Notes: generated from the sequence alone by a model not told the origin. A stretch of DNA of 12,000 nucleotides from Hadesarchaea archaeon (GCA_014361095.1 JACIWF010000028.1:1-12000); one strand, 5' to 3'. Counted from the stretch's first letter, positions 1-6,694 are shown. Numbers and translations are program-made.

Positions 1-1083
1 CAGAAGGGCGAACTCCAGCAGCTCGTGAAACCTTTCTGGAAGCGGGCTACTTTCATCGACATTGTAGAACTCGTCGTCGACAAACATCCTCCTAAGCGTC
101 ATCCGGTTCTGCGTTAAAGTTCCGGTCTTGTCCACACAGAGCACCGTTGCTGCGCCCAGCGTTTCCAAGGTTGCGACCCTTCGTGTGAGCACCCTGTTCT
201 TCGATATCCGCCAGGCACCGAGGGCAAGGAAAACAGTCAGGACGACCGGGAACTCCTCCGGAATTATCGCCATGGCGAGGGTCAGGCCGGCCAGAACCCC
301 ATGGAACCAGTCAGCCCTGGTGATGCCGTAAGCCAGGATGACAACAGCGCTGAGCACAAGTCCGAGCAGGGCGATGTTCCTGACGATCCGTCTGGTTTCC
401 CTCTGCAGTGAAGTGTCCTCGGGTTTGAGGCTCTCCAGCGACTTACCTATCTTCCCCATCTCGGTGTTTAAGCCCGTGGCAACGACCCGAGCATATCCGT
501 ATCCCTGGACCACAAGTGTGCCTGAGTAAACGAACGGCTGATCATCTCCACCCGGTCTTCCGGTTTTGGTGACTCCATCCCAGGGGACCTTTCTCACCGG
601 CACCGATTCTCCCGTCAGCAGAGACTCATCGACGAGAAGATGCATTGAGTCCAGGACAACGGCGTCGGCGGGCACCCGGTCGCCCTCCCTGAGCAGGAGC
701 AGATCATCTCGGACTACCTCCCGTCCCGGAATCCTGATCAGATTACCATCTCTGACGACCAGAGCGCGCGGGCTGGACAGGCTCCTCAGGGTCTCGAGCG
801 CACTTTCCGTCTTTCTCTCCTGATAGATGGTTATTCCAATGATCACGAAGACGAAGCTCATCAAGACCGCTGCTTCCTCAAGGTCCCCGAGCAGCGTGTA
901 CAGCGATCCAATTGCGATCAGGAGGAGAAACATCGGTTCCTTGAGAACTCCGAGGACGATCCTCAGCACCCCTCTCTTCTCACCGCGCGGCAGCTCGTTA
1001 TATCCCTCTTCCCTCAGCCTTCGCCGGGCCTCCTCTTCGGATAGACCACGGATGCCGGCCAGATTATTAAAACCCTTTTCCAT
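1..1083 (-). CDS. P-type cation-transporting ATPase (P2/Ca2+-type), N-terminal part, cut by window edge
   Basis: Membrane ATPase that pumps a cation using a phospho-aspartate intermediate. Only the first 361 residues are inside the window; the nucleotide-binding domain and last membrane helices lie to the left. Seen: an N-terminal cation-ATPase-type segment with GLSEEEARRRL, a first helix pair near residues 50-90, the actuator motif TGES at 157-160, the M4 ion-site motif PEEFP at 275-279, and the phosphorylation loop DKTGTLT starting at Asp318. The 43-residue distance from the M4 motif to the catalytic Asp equals that in SERCA Ca2+ pumps. The M4 motif and N-terminal domain place it with P2 (Ca2+/Mn2+-like) ATPases rather than heavy-metal pumps, since no CPC motif is present; the actual ion is inferred. 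ATG at 1083 is chosen because a TATA-like element lies about 28 bases upstream, which suggests a leaderless mRNA. Confidence 0.93.
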   Translation of the reverse strand, partial: MEKGFNNLAGIRGLSEEEARRRLREEGYNELPRGEKRGVLRIVLGVLKEPMFLLLIAIGSLYTLLGDLEEAAVLMSFVFVIIGITIYQERKTESALETLRSLSSPRALVVRDGNLIRIPGREVVRDDLLLLREGDRVPADAVVLDSMHLLVDESLLTGESVPVRKVPWDGVTKTGRPGGDDQPFVYSGTLVVQGYGYARVVATGLNTEMGKIGKSLESLKPEDTSLQRETRRIVRNIALLGLVLSAVVILAYGITRADWFHGVLAGLTLAMAIIPEEFPVVLTVFLALGAWRISKNRVLTRRVATLETLGAATVLCVDKTGTLTQNRMTLRRMFVDDEFYNVDESSPLPERFHELLEFALL

Positions 1084-1107
1084 TTGTTGATAGTAGCGCC
1101 CAATTTG

Positions 1108-1115
1108 CTTTTAAG
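1108..1115 (-). promoter_or_regulatory. TATA box of the P-type ATPase gene
   Basis: CTTAAAAG read on the minus strand, centred about 28 bases before the ATG at 1083. At archaeal spacing, transcription would begin at or within a few bases of that ATG, so the message is probably leaderless. No Shine-Dalgarno motif is visible between the two. Confidence 0.5.
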
Positions 1116-1214
1116 GATATTGAAAAGTCTTCGCCGGGCTTTCGATGAAAAACTGCCGAATAACGAGGGCGCAGGCTTCTTGGTTCGATTACCTTTGCAA
1201 TTAACTCAAAAAGG

Positions 1215-1299
1215 CGCCGGGGAGGGGATTTGAACCCCTGCGGCCCGAAGGGCCACACGCTCTCAAGGCGTGCGCATTACCTGGCTTTGCTACCCCGGC
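1215..1299 (-). tRNA. tRNA-Ser, anticodon UGA
   Basis: The full cloverleaf can be folded by eye. The acceptor GCCGGGG pairs with CCCCGGC, the anticodon stem is CACGC/GCGUG, and the 7-base loop CUUGAGA gives anticodon UGA (reads UCA, serine). A long variable arm GGCCC-UUC-GGGCC makes it a class II tRNA, and the T arm is AGGGG-UUCAAAU-CCCCU. The discriminator base is G, as expected for tRNA-Ser. CCA is not encoded: after G-C-C the genome continues TT. No intron is seen in the anticodon loop. Confidence 0.95.
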
Positions 1300-1323
1300 C
1301 CACTAACTACTGAAAAGCCGACG

Positions 1324-1331
1324 AATAAATT
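1324..1331 (-). promoter_or_regulatory. TATA box of the tRNA-Ser gene
   Basis: AATTTATT on the minus strand, 25-32 bases before the mature tRNA 5' end at 1299. It lies in the 54-base spacer after the DUF996 stop codon, so the tRNA probably has its own promoter. Confidence 0.5.
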
Positions 1332-1353
1332 CTTACCTAAGCGCCGGGGCGCA

Positions 1354-1935
1354 TTACTTCACCTTGATCGAGAAAAAGGCGATGGTGAGAAGGATAAAGG
1401 AGACCCAGACCAGCAAAAGACCGATGCCGACTATGGTCAAAATGGCGCCGATCAACAGCACCGTCCCGGCGGTTTCGAACGTGTTTACCTTAGTTTTGGC
1501 AGCCAGGATCTTCAGGGTCCTTCTGAAATAAATCGCGGCAAGAAGGAGGCACACAAAGAGCACGATGAGCACAGCTGCGATTCCGCCCAGAAAAGGTAAA
1601 ATCCCTTGAGTTAACGTGCCCGAAAACATCTGGCCCATTCTGCCCCAGTCCGGAGAAAGAACATTGAACCCTGACAGGGCCATCGTCTGCCACACGGTCA
1701 GCGCCAATACCACCACTGCAATCACCACACCCACGATGGCTATGATAACTCCATAAAGGGCATTATCAAATATTTTCTTCTCCCTGAAGTCGCTCGCCAT
1801 ACCGTTCAATCCAACCAGCAGCAGTATCAGGCCCACCAAACCAAGCAATCCCAAACCAGGCCCCATCGCTATCGGTGACAACACCATCAGCAGCGCCCCG
1901 ACAGCGCACAGGTTCCTATGGGATTCGAGCGACAT
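1354..1935 (-). CDS. DUF996 family integral membrane protein
   Basis: A 193-residue hydrophobic protein of unknown function. It starts MSLESHRNL and has about five or six membrane helices: two near the N-terminus (about 10-55, rich in Leu/Gly), one after the conserved-looking segment FREKKIFDNALYG, one mid-protein (GILPFLGG onward), and a C-terminal pair around AGTVLLIGAILTIVGIG. The overall pattern, including an N-terminal segment followed by the IFxNALYG block, matches archaeal DUF996. The frame stays open much further upstream, but that part lies antisense to the KH gene. ATG 1935 is supported by a TATA element 27 bases upstream and by the family's normal length. It is divergent from the KH gene across 153 bases. 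Its role cannot be inferred from the neighbours. Confidence 0.8.
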   Translation of the reverse strand: MSLESHRNLCAVGALLMVLSPIAMGPGLGLLGLVGLILLLVGLNGMASDFREKKIFDNALYGVIIAIVGVVIAVVVLALTVWQTMALSGFNVLSPDWGRMGQMFSGTLTQGILPFLGGIAAVLIVLFVCLLLAAIYFRRTLKILAAKTKVNTFETAGTVLLIGAILTIVGIGLLLVWVSFILLTIAFFSIKVK

Positions 1936-1960
1936 CGGTTGTAACTGGCTTTTCCTCGCA

Positions 1961-1968
1961 AATAAAGG
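1961..1968 (-). promoter_or_regulatory. TATA box of the DUF996 gene
   Basis: CCTTTATT on the minus strand, about 27 bases before ATG 1935. It implies a near-leaderless transcript and supports the short start over the long upstream open frame. Confidence 0.45.
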
Positions 1969-2088
1969 TTCCCAGGACCAAAAGATTTTTGACTTGAATG
2001 AAGAAAAATACTCATGAAGAAAAGCGCTGAGGTTAATGCCGGTGGATAAAGATTGCATCGCTTGTTGTTCGATTAGCTGGTGTGAAAA

Positions 2089-2622
2089 ATGTACGTTAGA
2101 ATACCGATGGACAGAATCGGGGCAGTCATAGGGCCAAATGGTGAGATAAAGAGGGAAATCGAGCGCCTCACCTCCACCAAGCTGACAATAGATAGCGATA
2201 CGGGATGCGTCAAAATCGAGGCCGGGGACGATCCGTTGAGCGCATTGAAGGCCGAAAGCATCCTCAAGGCAATTGCCAGAGGATTCAGCTCGCAGCGGGC
2301 TTTCAGGTTGCTCGATGACGATCAGCTCCTCGAGATCGTGGACATCACCGATTTCGCCGGGGACTCCGAGCGCGCCCTCTCCCGGCTCAGGGGGAGGGTG
2401 ATCGGCGAGCAGGGGAAGACCCGGGAAACCATCGAGCGCATGACCGACACTTACATCTCGATCTACGGAAAAACCGTTGCCGCGATCGGAACCGCGGAAC
2501 AGCTCGCGGTGGCGCGGGAGGCCATCGAGATGCTGCTGAGCGGGCGGGAGCACTCAACCGTTTACAGGTTCTTGGATCGCAAGCGGAGGGAAGCCCGGGA
2601 GAACCAGCTGGCCTCGAGATGA
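2089..2622 (+). CDS. KH-domain RNA-binding protein, PNO1/Dim2-like rRNA processing factor
   Basis: A 177-residue protein with two KH-type folds. The first has the GxxG loop GPNG at residues 15-18 after MYVRIPMDRIGAVI. The second has GEQG at 106-109 followed by KTRETIERMTDTYISIYGKTVAAIG, the signature stretch of archaeal and eukaryotic PNO1/Dim2. In eukaryotes and in studied archaea this family binds the 3' end of small-subunit rRNA and works with the Nob1 endonuclease; a Nob1 gene lies 7 kb downstream here. The start is well defined: a stop codon lies two codons upstream in frame, and GGTG at 2079-2082 is a ribosome binding site six bases before the ATG. A weak TATA-like GGATAAAG sits at 2044-2051. 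The usual eIF1A-RIO1 kinase neighbours are not in this window. Confidence 0.92.
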   Translation: MYVRIPMDRIGAVIGPNGEIKREIERLTSTKLTIDSDTGCVKIEAGDDPLSALKAESILKAIARGFSSQRAFRLLDDDQLLEIVDITDFAGDSERALSRLRGRVIGEQGKTRETIERMTDTYISIYGKTVAAIGTAEQLAVAREAIEMLLSGREHSTVYRFLDRKRREARENQLASR

Positions 2623-2630
2623 GCAAAGAG

Positions 2631-2638
2631 GATATATA
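2631..2638 (+). promoter_or_regulatory. TATA box of the 46-residue RHH-like gene
   Basis: GATATATA preceded by a purine-rich stretch (CAAAGAG) resembling a TFB recognition element. Its centre is about 27 bases before ATG 2662, so transcription should begin almost at the start codon. Confidence 0.6.
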
Positions 2639-2661
2639 GTAAGAATACTAAGTACACTACG

Positions 2662-2802
2662 ATGAGTAAAGTTACTCTCAAGGTAGAAGATACCACCCAC
2701 AAGAAGCTTCTTGAGTTGGTGTCAAAGATGCAGATAAAGAAGGGGAGACGGGTCACCATGGATGAGGCGATTAAGGAGCTGATAAATCATGCCAGATACT
2801 AG
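2662..2802 (+). CDS. Small ribbon-helix-helix/antitoxin-like protein (46 aa)
   Basis: A 46-residue protein starting MSKVTLKVEDTTHKKLLELV. The layout is a short beta strand (KVTLKV), a first helix (DTTHKKLLELVSKMQ), a basic turn (KKGRRVTM) and a second helix (DEAIKELINHA). This matches the minimal ribbon-helix-helix fold of archaeal VapB/CopG-like antitoxins, which often carry a KxGKRVTxDEAI-type turn. A strong TATA box about 27 bases upstream and the clean ATG support it as a real gene, probably leaderless. No toxin such as a PIN-domain VapC follows: the next gene, 130 bases on, is top6B. It may be a solitary antitoxin, a decayed pair or a small DNA-binding regulator. Function is inferred from pattern only. 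Confidence 0.75.
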   Translation: MSKVTLKVEDTTHKKLLELVSKMQIKKGRRVTMDEAIKELINHARY

Positions 2803-2890
2803 GTCAGGTTACGGGGACCGAAGGCGGGGTTTGCTTTATCCGCAGATATCAGGCCGAGGAATACTTTCGGCACTCTCACCCCAAAATCAG

Positions 2891-2897
2891 TTTATAT
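2891..2897 (+). promoter_or_regulatory. TATA box of the top6BA operon
   Basis: TTTATAT lies 35-41 bases before ATG 2932. With normal archaeal spacing, transcription starts near 2918-2922, leaving a leader of about 10-14 bases that holds the GGTGG ribosome binding site. An in-frame ATG at 2896 lies inside this box and so would be upstream of the transcript. Confidence 0.6.
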
Positions 2898-2931
2898 GGA
2901 GCGGGAAGAGTTGGGCTCCGGTGGTGGTTCC

Positions 2932-4500
2932 ATGAAAAGCCTTGCCGACGAGCTTTTCTCTGATTTCAGAGAGCACAGCGTCAGCGAGTTCTTCCGCAGA
3001 AACGCCGCCATGCTGGGGTACACGGGAAAGATTCGCTCGCTGACGACAATCGTGCACGAAGGTGTGACCAACGCGATAGATGCTGCTGAGGAGGCCGGAA
3101 TTCTGCCGAAGATTACCGTCATGATAAAGCGGGTGAACGATGAGCCCGAACACTTTAGGATCATCATCGAGGACAACGCCTCGGGCATCCCGGAACAGTA
3201 CCTACCCGATGTCTTCGGCAAGATGCTCGCCGGAACCAAGCTGCACCGGGCCATGCAGCAGCGCGGGCAGCAGGGGATCGGAATTTCCGGCTGCGTGATG
3301 TTCGGACAGATAACCTCGGGCAAGCCAGCGACGGTGGTGACCTCGACCGGCAAGGGTGAAGCCGTTCGCGTGGATGTCATGATCGATGTCGACAAGAACC
3401 AAGGCAAGATCATCAACAAGGAGAAGTTCAAGGAGAATTGGAGGGGCACCAGGGTGGAGATAGAAGCTAAAGAAGTGGTTTACATGCGCTCCCGCTACGG
3501 TCCCTTCAACTACCTGCGCATGACCGCCATCGCCAACCCCCACGCGAGGATAACCTTCGTTGAACCAGACGGCACACTCACCATCTTCGAAAATGCCACC
3601 GACAAGATCCCGGAGCGACCCAAGCCCATGCCGCTGCACCCATGGGGGATAATGTCCGACGACCTCTTGATCCTCGCCAAGCGAACCAAGGCCAGGACCA
3701 TCTCCGGACTTCTCTCCACGGAGCTTTCCCGTGTGAGCAAGGCGAAGGCCGACGAGGTCTGCCGTCTCGCCAACGTCTCCCCGGAGAAGAAGCCTTCGGA
3801 ACTCACCTGGGAGGAGGCCGAAAAAATTATCTCTGCATTCAAACAGGTCAAGCTTCTGGCCCCGCCGACTTCAGGGCTCAGGCCGATCGGAGCGGCCGAG
3901 CTGGAGAACGGCATGCGCCAGATACTGAATCCCGAGTTCGTCTACACGCTCACCCGGCCGCCGAAGGTATACCGGGGTGGCCTGCCCTTCATCGTCGAAG
4001 TCGGCATAGCCTACGGCGGTAACGCTGGAAAGACCCTGGAGAGCAGGGGTGAAAATGAAGGTGCTGAGGGAGAGGCGGGCATGGACCTCATCAGGTTCGC
4101 CAACCGGGCCCCGCTCATCTTTGACCAGGGCGGCTGCGCCATCACCGCCGCCGCGCGCAGCATCGACTGGCGCCGCTACGGGGTGGACATCAACAACGCC
4201 CCGCTGACGCTCTTCGTCAACATCTCCTCGGCCTATGTCCCCTACACCTCGGCGGGCAAACAGTCCATTGCCGACGAGCCGGAGATTGTTAACGAGATCA
4301 GGACGGCGATAATGGAAGCCGCTCGCGAGCTGAAAAAGTTCCTCTACCGGAGGCTCCGGGCCAAGGAGAGGCAGGAGCGGGCGGGCATCTTCGAAAAGTT
4401 CCTCCCCGTGGTCGCCCGGAAGGCCGCAAGGCTGGCCGGGGTTGAGGAACCGGACATCAAGCCTTTACTGAAGAAAATCGCTGGTGTTGATCATGACTAA
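2932..4500 (+). CDS. top6B: DNA topoisomerase VI subunit B (ATPase)
   Basis: ATPase subunit of type IIB topoisomerase VI, which relaxes and unlinks duplex DNA as an A2B2 complex. It has 522 residues from the chosen start. The GHKL fold shows an N-box with E43, N47 and D50, a G1-box-like DNASGIP at 81-87, GTK at 101-103 and the glycine-rich G2 loop GQQGIGISG at 112-120. A helix-two-turn-helix segment follows (about 240-310), then the transducer domain with the switch lysine in GKQS (K443). The first Gly of the usual DxGxG motif is Ala here. ATG 2932 is preferred over ATG 2896: the family begins near this point, GGTGG lies just upstream, and the earlier ATG falls in the TATA box. It overlaps the start of top6A by eight bases. 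Confidence 0.97.
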   Translation: MKSLADELFSDFREHSVSEFFRRNAAMLGYTGKIRSLTTIVHEGVTNAIDAAEEAGILPKITVMIKRVNDEPEHFRIIIEDNASGIPEQYLPDVFGKMLAGTKLHRAMQQRGQQGIGISGCVMFGQITSGKPATVVTSTGKGEAVRVDVMIDVDKNQGKIINKEKFKENWRGTRVEIEAKEVVYMRSRYGPFNYLRMTAIANPHARITFVEPDGTLTIFENATDKIPERPKPMPLHPWGIMSDDLLILAKRTKARTISGLLSTELSRVSKAKADEVCRLANVSPEKKPSELTWEEAEKIISAFKQVKLLAPPTSGLRPIGAAELENGMRQILNPEFVYTLTRPPKVYRGGLPFIVEVGIAYGGNAGKTLESRGENEGAEGEAGMDLIRFANRAPLIFDQGGCAITAAARSIDWRRYGVDINNAPLTLFVNISSAYVPYTSAGKQSIADEPEIVNEIRTAIMEAARELKKFLYRRLRAKERQERAGIFEKFLPVVARKAARLAGVEEPDIKPLLKKIAGVDHD

Positions 4501-5602
4501 GGAGGCCACCTCTCTGGAGATAAAGCACCGGAAGAAGGCGCTGCAGGCCCTAGCCGAGCTGGGGCGAAAAATCGTGGAGGACATCAGAAATGCTCAGCCA
4601 CCGAAGCTGAAGATCCCATCCCGGAGCACCTCAAACATCATCTACGACAGGAAGAACCGCTACTTTGTTCTCGGCCCCAGGTACGGAATCCGGTCGGCGG
4701 GAAGCATGAAGCAGATCAAAAAGGTGGCCCAGCTCCTCTGCACGGCCGACTTCGCCCGGGAACTCATCGAGAGCGGCAAGTTCGCCACGCTCAGGGAGAT
4801 GTACTACACGGCCGAAGGATGGGAGGTCGGGCCTTTCCACGACCAGGGCGAGTCGGACGCCATCATCGAGGACCTTGAGGCGACGTTCGGGCTGAAGAGG
4901 GAGAGCCTCGGGTTGACGCCGGAGGAGGACGGTGCCGCCGTGTTCGGGCAGATTGTCTTCCGTGAGGGGGATGTGACCATTGACGCCACCAAGGCCGGGA
5001 GGGGCGGGTACACGATCCCGCCCACGATTGACGACGTCGAGTTCGTGAAGTGCAGGGCCAAGAGGATCATCGCGGTGGAGACTATGGGTATGTACCACCG
5101 GCTCATCCAGGAGGAAGCCTGGAAGAAGTTCGACGCGCTGATCGTGGGGCTGAAGGGGCAGGCGGCCCGGGCAACGAGGCGGTTCCTGAAGAGGGCGAAC
5201 GAGGAACTCGGCCTGCCGGTCTACCTGAACTGCGACGGCGACCCCTTCGGCTATCACATCGGCATGGTCATCATCTCCGGGAGCGCCAACCTCGCCTACA
5301 TCAACCACGAGCTGGCCGTGCCCGACGCCAAGTACATCGGAGTCACCGCGAGCGACATCATCAACTACAAACTACCAACGGACAAACTTCGCGAGCTGGA
5401 CATCGTCCGGCTGAAGCAGCTGCTGAAGGACCCAAGGTACAACACCGAGTTCTGGCAGTATGAGATCAAGAAGATGCTTGAGATTGGAAGGAAGGCCGAG
5501 CAGCAGGCATTCGCCAAGTACGGGCTGGCCTACGTGGTCAATGATTACCTGCCGGCGAAGCTGAAGGAGGTCGAGGGGAAGGAGTTCCTAGGGAAAGGGT
5601 GA
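4493..5602 (+). CDS. top6A: DNA topoisomerase VI subunit A (Spo11-like DNA cleavage subunit)
   Basis: DNA-cleaving subunit of topoisomerase VI and homologue of the meiotic Spo11 protein. It has 369 residues. The winged-helix 5Y-CAP domain carries the catalytic tyrosine within REMYYTAE (Y104/Y105; I cannot say by eye which is catalytic). The Toprim domain has the metal-binding E196 (AVETMGMY) and D248/D250 (CDGDPFGYH), spaced as in the Methanocaldococcus enzyme (E197, D249, D251). The C-terminal FAKYGLAYVVNDYLPAKL is also typical. ATG 4493 overlaps the top6B stop (ATGACTAA), and GGTG at 4482-4485 sits seven bases upstream as ribosome binding site. A GTG at 4484 in the same frame is less likely because it overlaps that site. 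Tight overlap suggests translational coupling for balanced subunits. Confidence 0.97.
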   Translation: MTKEATSLEIKHRKKALQALAELGRKIVEDIRNAQPPKLKIPSRSTSNIIYDRKNRYFVLGPRYGIRSAGSMKQIKKVAQLLCTADFARELIESGKFATLREMYYTAEGWEVGPFHDQGESDAIIEDLEATFGLKRESLGLTPEEDGAAVFGQIVFREGDVTIDATKAGRGGYTIPPTIDDVEFVKCRAKRIIAVETMGMYHRLIQEEAWKKFDALIVGLKGQAARATRRFLKRANEELGLPVYLNCDGDPFGYHIGMVIISGSANLAYINHELAVPDAKYIGVTASDIINYKLPTDKLRELDIVRLKQLLKDPRYNTEFWQYEIKKMLEIGRKAEQQAFAKYGLAYVVNDYLPAKLKEVEGKEFLGKG

Positions 5603-5647
5603 ACTTTCCCGCCAAGTCTTTGAGCTGAAGCTGTTTGAAAAAGAAGA

Positions 5648-5655
5648 CTTAAAAT
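5648..5655 (+). promoter_or_regulatory. TATA box of the flavodoxin-like gene
   Basis: CTTAAAAT in the 85-base gap after top6A, about 36 bases before the TTG start at 5688. It suggests the gene has its own promoter with a leader of roughly 10 bases. Confidence 0.45.
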
Positions 5656-5687
5656 CGCCGAATACTATCAATTAATCGGTTGGCACA

Positions 5688-6161
5688 TTGAAAGTCCTTG
5701 TTGTCTGTTATTCAAGAACCGGCACCACCAAGATAGTGGGCGAAGCCATCGCCAAGGAACTCGGAGCCGATTTTGACCAGATCATTGACTTAAAGAAGAG
5801 AACCGGCCTGCCGCCAATCCGCTTTCTGATCGCGGGCAGGGACGCCATGAGGAAGAGAAAGACGGAGATCAAGTTTGAGCGATCGGCGGCCGACTACGAT
5901 TTAATCATCATCGGCACGCCGGTTTGGGCGGGAAACATCACCCCGGCGGTGCGGACCTATCTCGGCATCCAGAATCTGGAAGGTAAAAAGGTGGCCTTCT
6001 TTTACACGGATGGCTTGGGGACTGAGAAACTGATCGATGAGATGAAGAAGCTGGTGCCAAAGTCGGTCTTCGTTGGGGCGCTGGGCATACCTGCGAAAGA
6101 GGTCAAAGCAGGTGTTCACTTGGAAAAAATAAAGTCATTTGTTAGCAGTCTGAGTAAATGA
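5688..6161 (+). CDS. Flavodoxin-like FMN-binding protein
   Basis: A 157-residue single-domain flavodoxin fold. MKVLVVCYSRTGTT forms the first strand and the FMN phosphate loop (S9-T14). LIIIGTPVWAGNITPAVRTYL is the second FMN contact region, with the aromatic Trp expected to stack near the isoalloxazine ring, and KKVAFFYTDG is the third strand-loop. It probably carries electrons or reduces a small molecule; the partner is unknown. It starts at TTG: the frame has a stop at 5673 and no ATG or GTG before the conserved MKVLVV strand. The longer loop 36-60 with several Lys/Arg (LKKRTGLPPIRFLIAGRDAMRKRK) resembles the NAD(P)H-quinone/flavodoxin_5-like small flavodoxins rather than classical electron-transfer flavodoxins. 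Confidence 0.88.
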   Translation: MKVLVVCYSRTGTTKIVGEAIAKELGADFDQIIDLKKRTGLPPIRFLIAGRDAMRKRKTEIKFERSAADYDLIIIGTPVWAGNITPAVRTYLGIQNLEGKKVAFFYTDGLGTEKLIDEMKKLVPKSVFVGALGIPAKEVKAGVHLEKIKSFVSSLSK

Positions 6162-6184
6162 ACCGGCTTAACCCCACCGGCCTG

Positions 6185-6355
6185 TCAACGCTTCAACACC
6201 CGCCAGGTCCTCACAGCCTCGGCGACCGCTGGCCTGCCCTCGACGAAAATCTCCACCACCCGATGCCGCGAACTCCACTGGATCAGCCTGGGTCTGGATA
6301 TCCACCTACCCACACACCTAATCTTCTCGGCCTCGATCCTATCGCTCCGGTTCAA
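6185..6355 (-). CDS. Small protein of unknown function (56 aa), overlapping the RHH-wHTH gene
   Basis: I do not recognise this protein. From the TTG at 6355 it encodes 56 residues, beginning MNRSDRIEAEKIRCVGRW, continuing ISRPRLIQWSSRHRVVEIF and ending VAEAVRTWRVLKR. It is rich in Arg and Trp, has no membrane segment, and looks like a small basic folded protein. A strong GGAGGG ribosome binding site lies five bases before the TTG, within the end of the preceding gene, and the two genes overlap by 17 bases. This arrangement argues for translational coupling with the RHH-wHTH regulator. No ATG or GTG better placed than this TTG was found. A frameshifted extension of the upstream gene is the alternative, but that gene already ends cleanly after its winged helix. 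Confidence 0.6.
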   Translation of the reverse strand: MNRSDRIEAEKIRCVGRWISRPRLIQWSSRHRVVEIFVEGRPAVAEAVRTWRVLKR

Positions 6356-6662
6356 CCCAGCCCTCCTTCCACAACTCCAGCAATGTCCTGTTGACCAGCT
6401 CGAGGTGAATCCGCAGGGCATCACTTATCTCGTCCGCCCTCACCCTGGCCCTGCCCCTGAGATATCTCTGGATCTCCTCCTTGGCCTGCCGCATCGTTAC
6501 CTTTCGATATGATACCACTTCCAAACCTCGGAGTTCCTCCGCATATCGCTTTATCGACTGCCTAATCGCCTCCGCCTTAGAAACTCTGAGCTTTTCCGAG
6601 ATGGTGTTCAGGTCCGCCAAACAACCGGTGAGGTCGACGGGGTAAATCGCCCTGCCTTTCAC
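6339..6662 (-). CDS. RHH plus winged-helix DNA-binding regulator (107 aa)
   Basis: Predicted transcriptional regulator. The N-terminal part (GTG 6662 onward: KGRAIYPVDLTGCLADLNTI, then EKLRVSKAEAIRQSIKRYAEEL) has the strand-helix-helix pattern of a ribbon-helix-helix domain. The C-terminal part (RADEISDALRIHLELVNRTL, then LELWKEGWVE) has the pattern of a winged helix. The frame stays open to an ATG at 6755, but a TATA box at 6687-6694 predicts transcription starting near 6662, so the GTG there is the likely leaderless start and gives a family-like beginning. Two TGTATA direct repeats flank and overlap the TATA box, a possible site for autoregulation. It is followed by an overlapping 56-residue gene. 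RHH proteins are often antitoxins, but the added winged helix points more to a regulator. Targets are unknown. Confidence 0.72.
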   Translation of the reverse strand: MKGRAIYPVDLTGCLADLNTISEKLRVSKAEAIRQSIKRYAEELRGLEVVSYRKVTMRQAKEEIQRYLRGRARVRADEISDALRIHLELVNRTLLELWKEGWVEPER

Positions 6663-6676
6663 GAAAATCCCACTGT

Positions 6677-6694
6677 TGTATAGACTGTATAAAT
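6677..6694 (-). promoter_or_regulatory. Promoter and possible operator of the RHH-wHTH gene
   Basis: The TATA box ATTTATAC (minus strand, 6687-6694) lies about 25-30 bases before GTG 6662. Direct repeats TGTATA at 6677-6682 and 6686-6691 (plus strand) are spaced nine bases start to start, and the second overlaps the TATA box. Tandem short repeats are typical RHH targets, so self-repression is plausible but inferred. Confidence 0.4.

Noticed and set aside
1270..1599. Plus-strand open frame across the tRNA and DUF996 3' end
   Set aside because: It overlaps a tRNA and a membrane protein gene on the other strand and shows only charged low-complexity residues.
1936..2553. Upstream in-frame extension of the DUF996 gene, making a protein of 399 residues
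   Set aside because: The extension runs antisense through the well-supported KH gene, has no family resemblance, and a TATA box lies just before ATG 1935.
3202..3914. Open frames antisense to top6B
   Set aside because: Low-complexity shadow translations without recognisable motifs; the plus strand is clearly coding.
4631..5308. Long open frame antisense to top6A (225 residues)
   Set aside because: It is the mirror of a GC-rich real gene, rich in Pro/Leu/Arg/Val with no domain pattern and no ribosome binding site.
6161..6185. CCGG-containing short repeats between convergent flavodoxin and 56-residue genes as a terminator
   Set aside because: The stem would be four bases of a self-complementary tetramer and there is no T tract.
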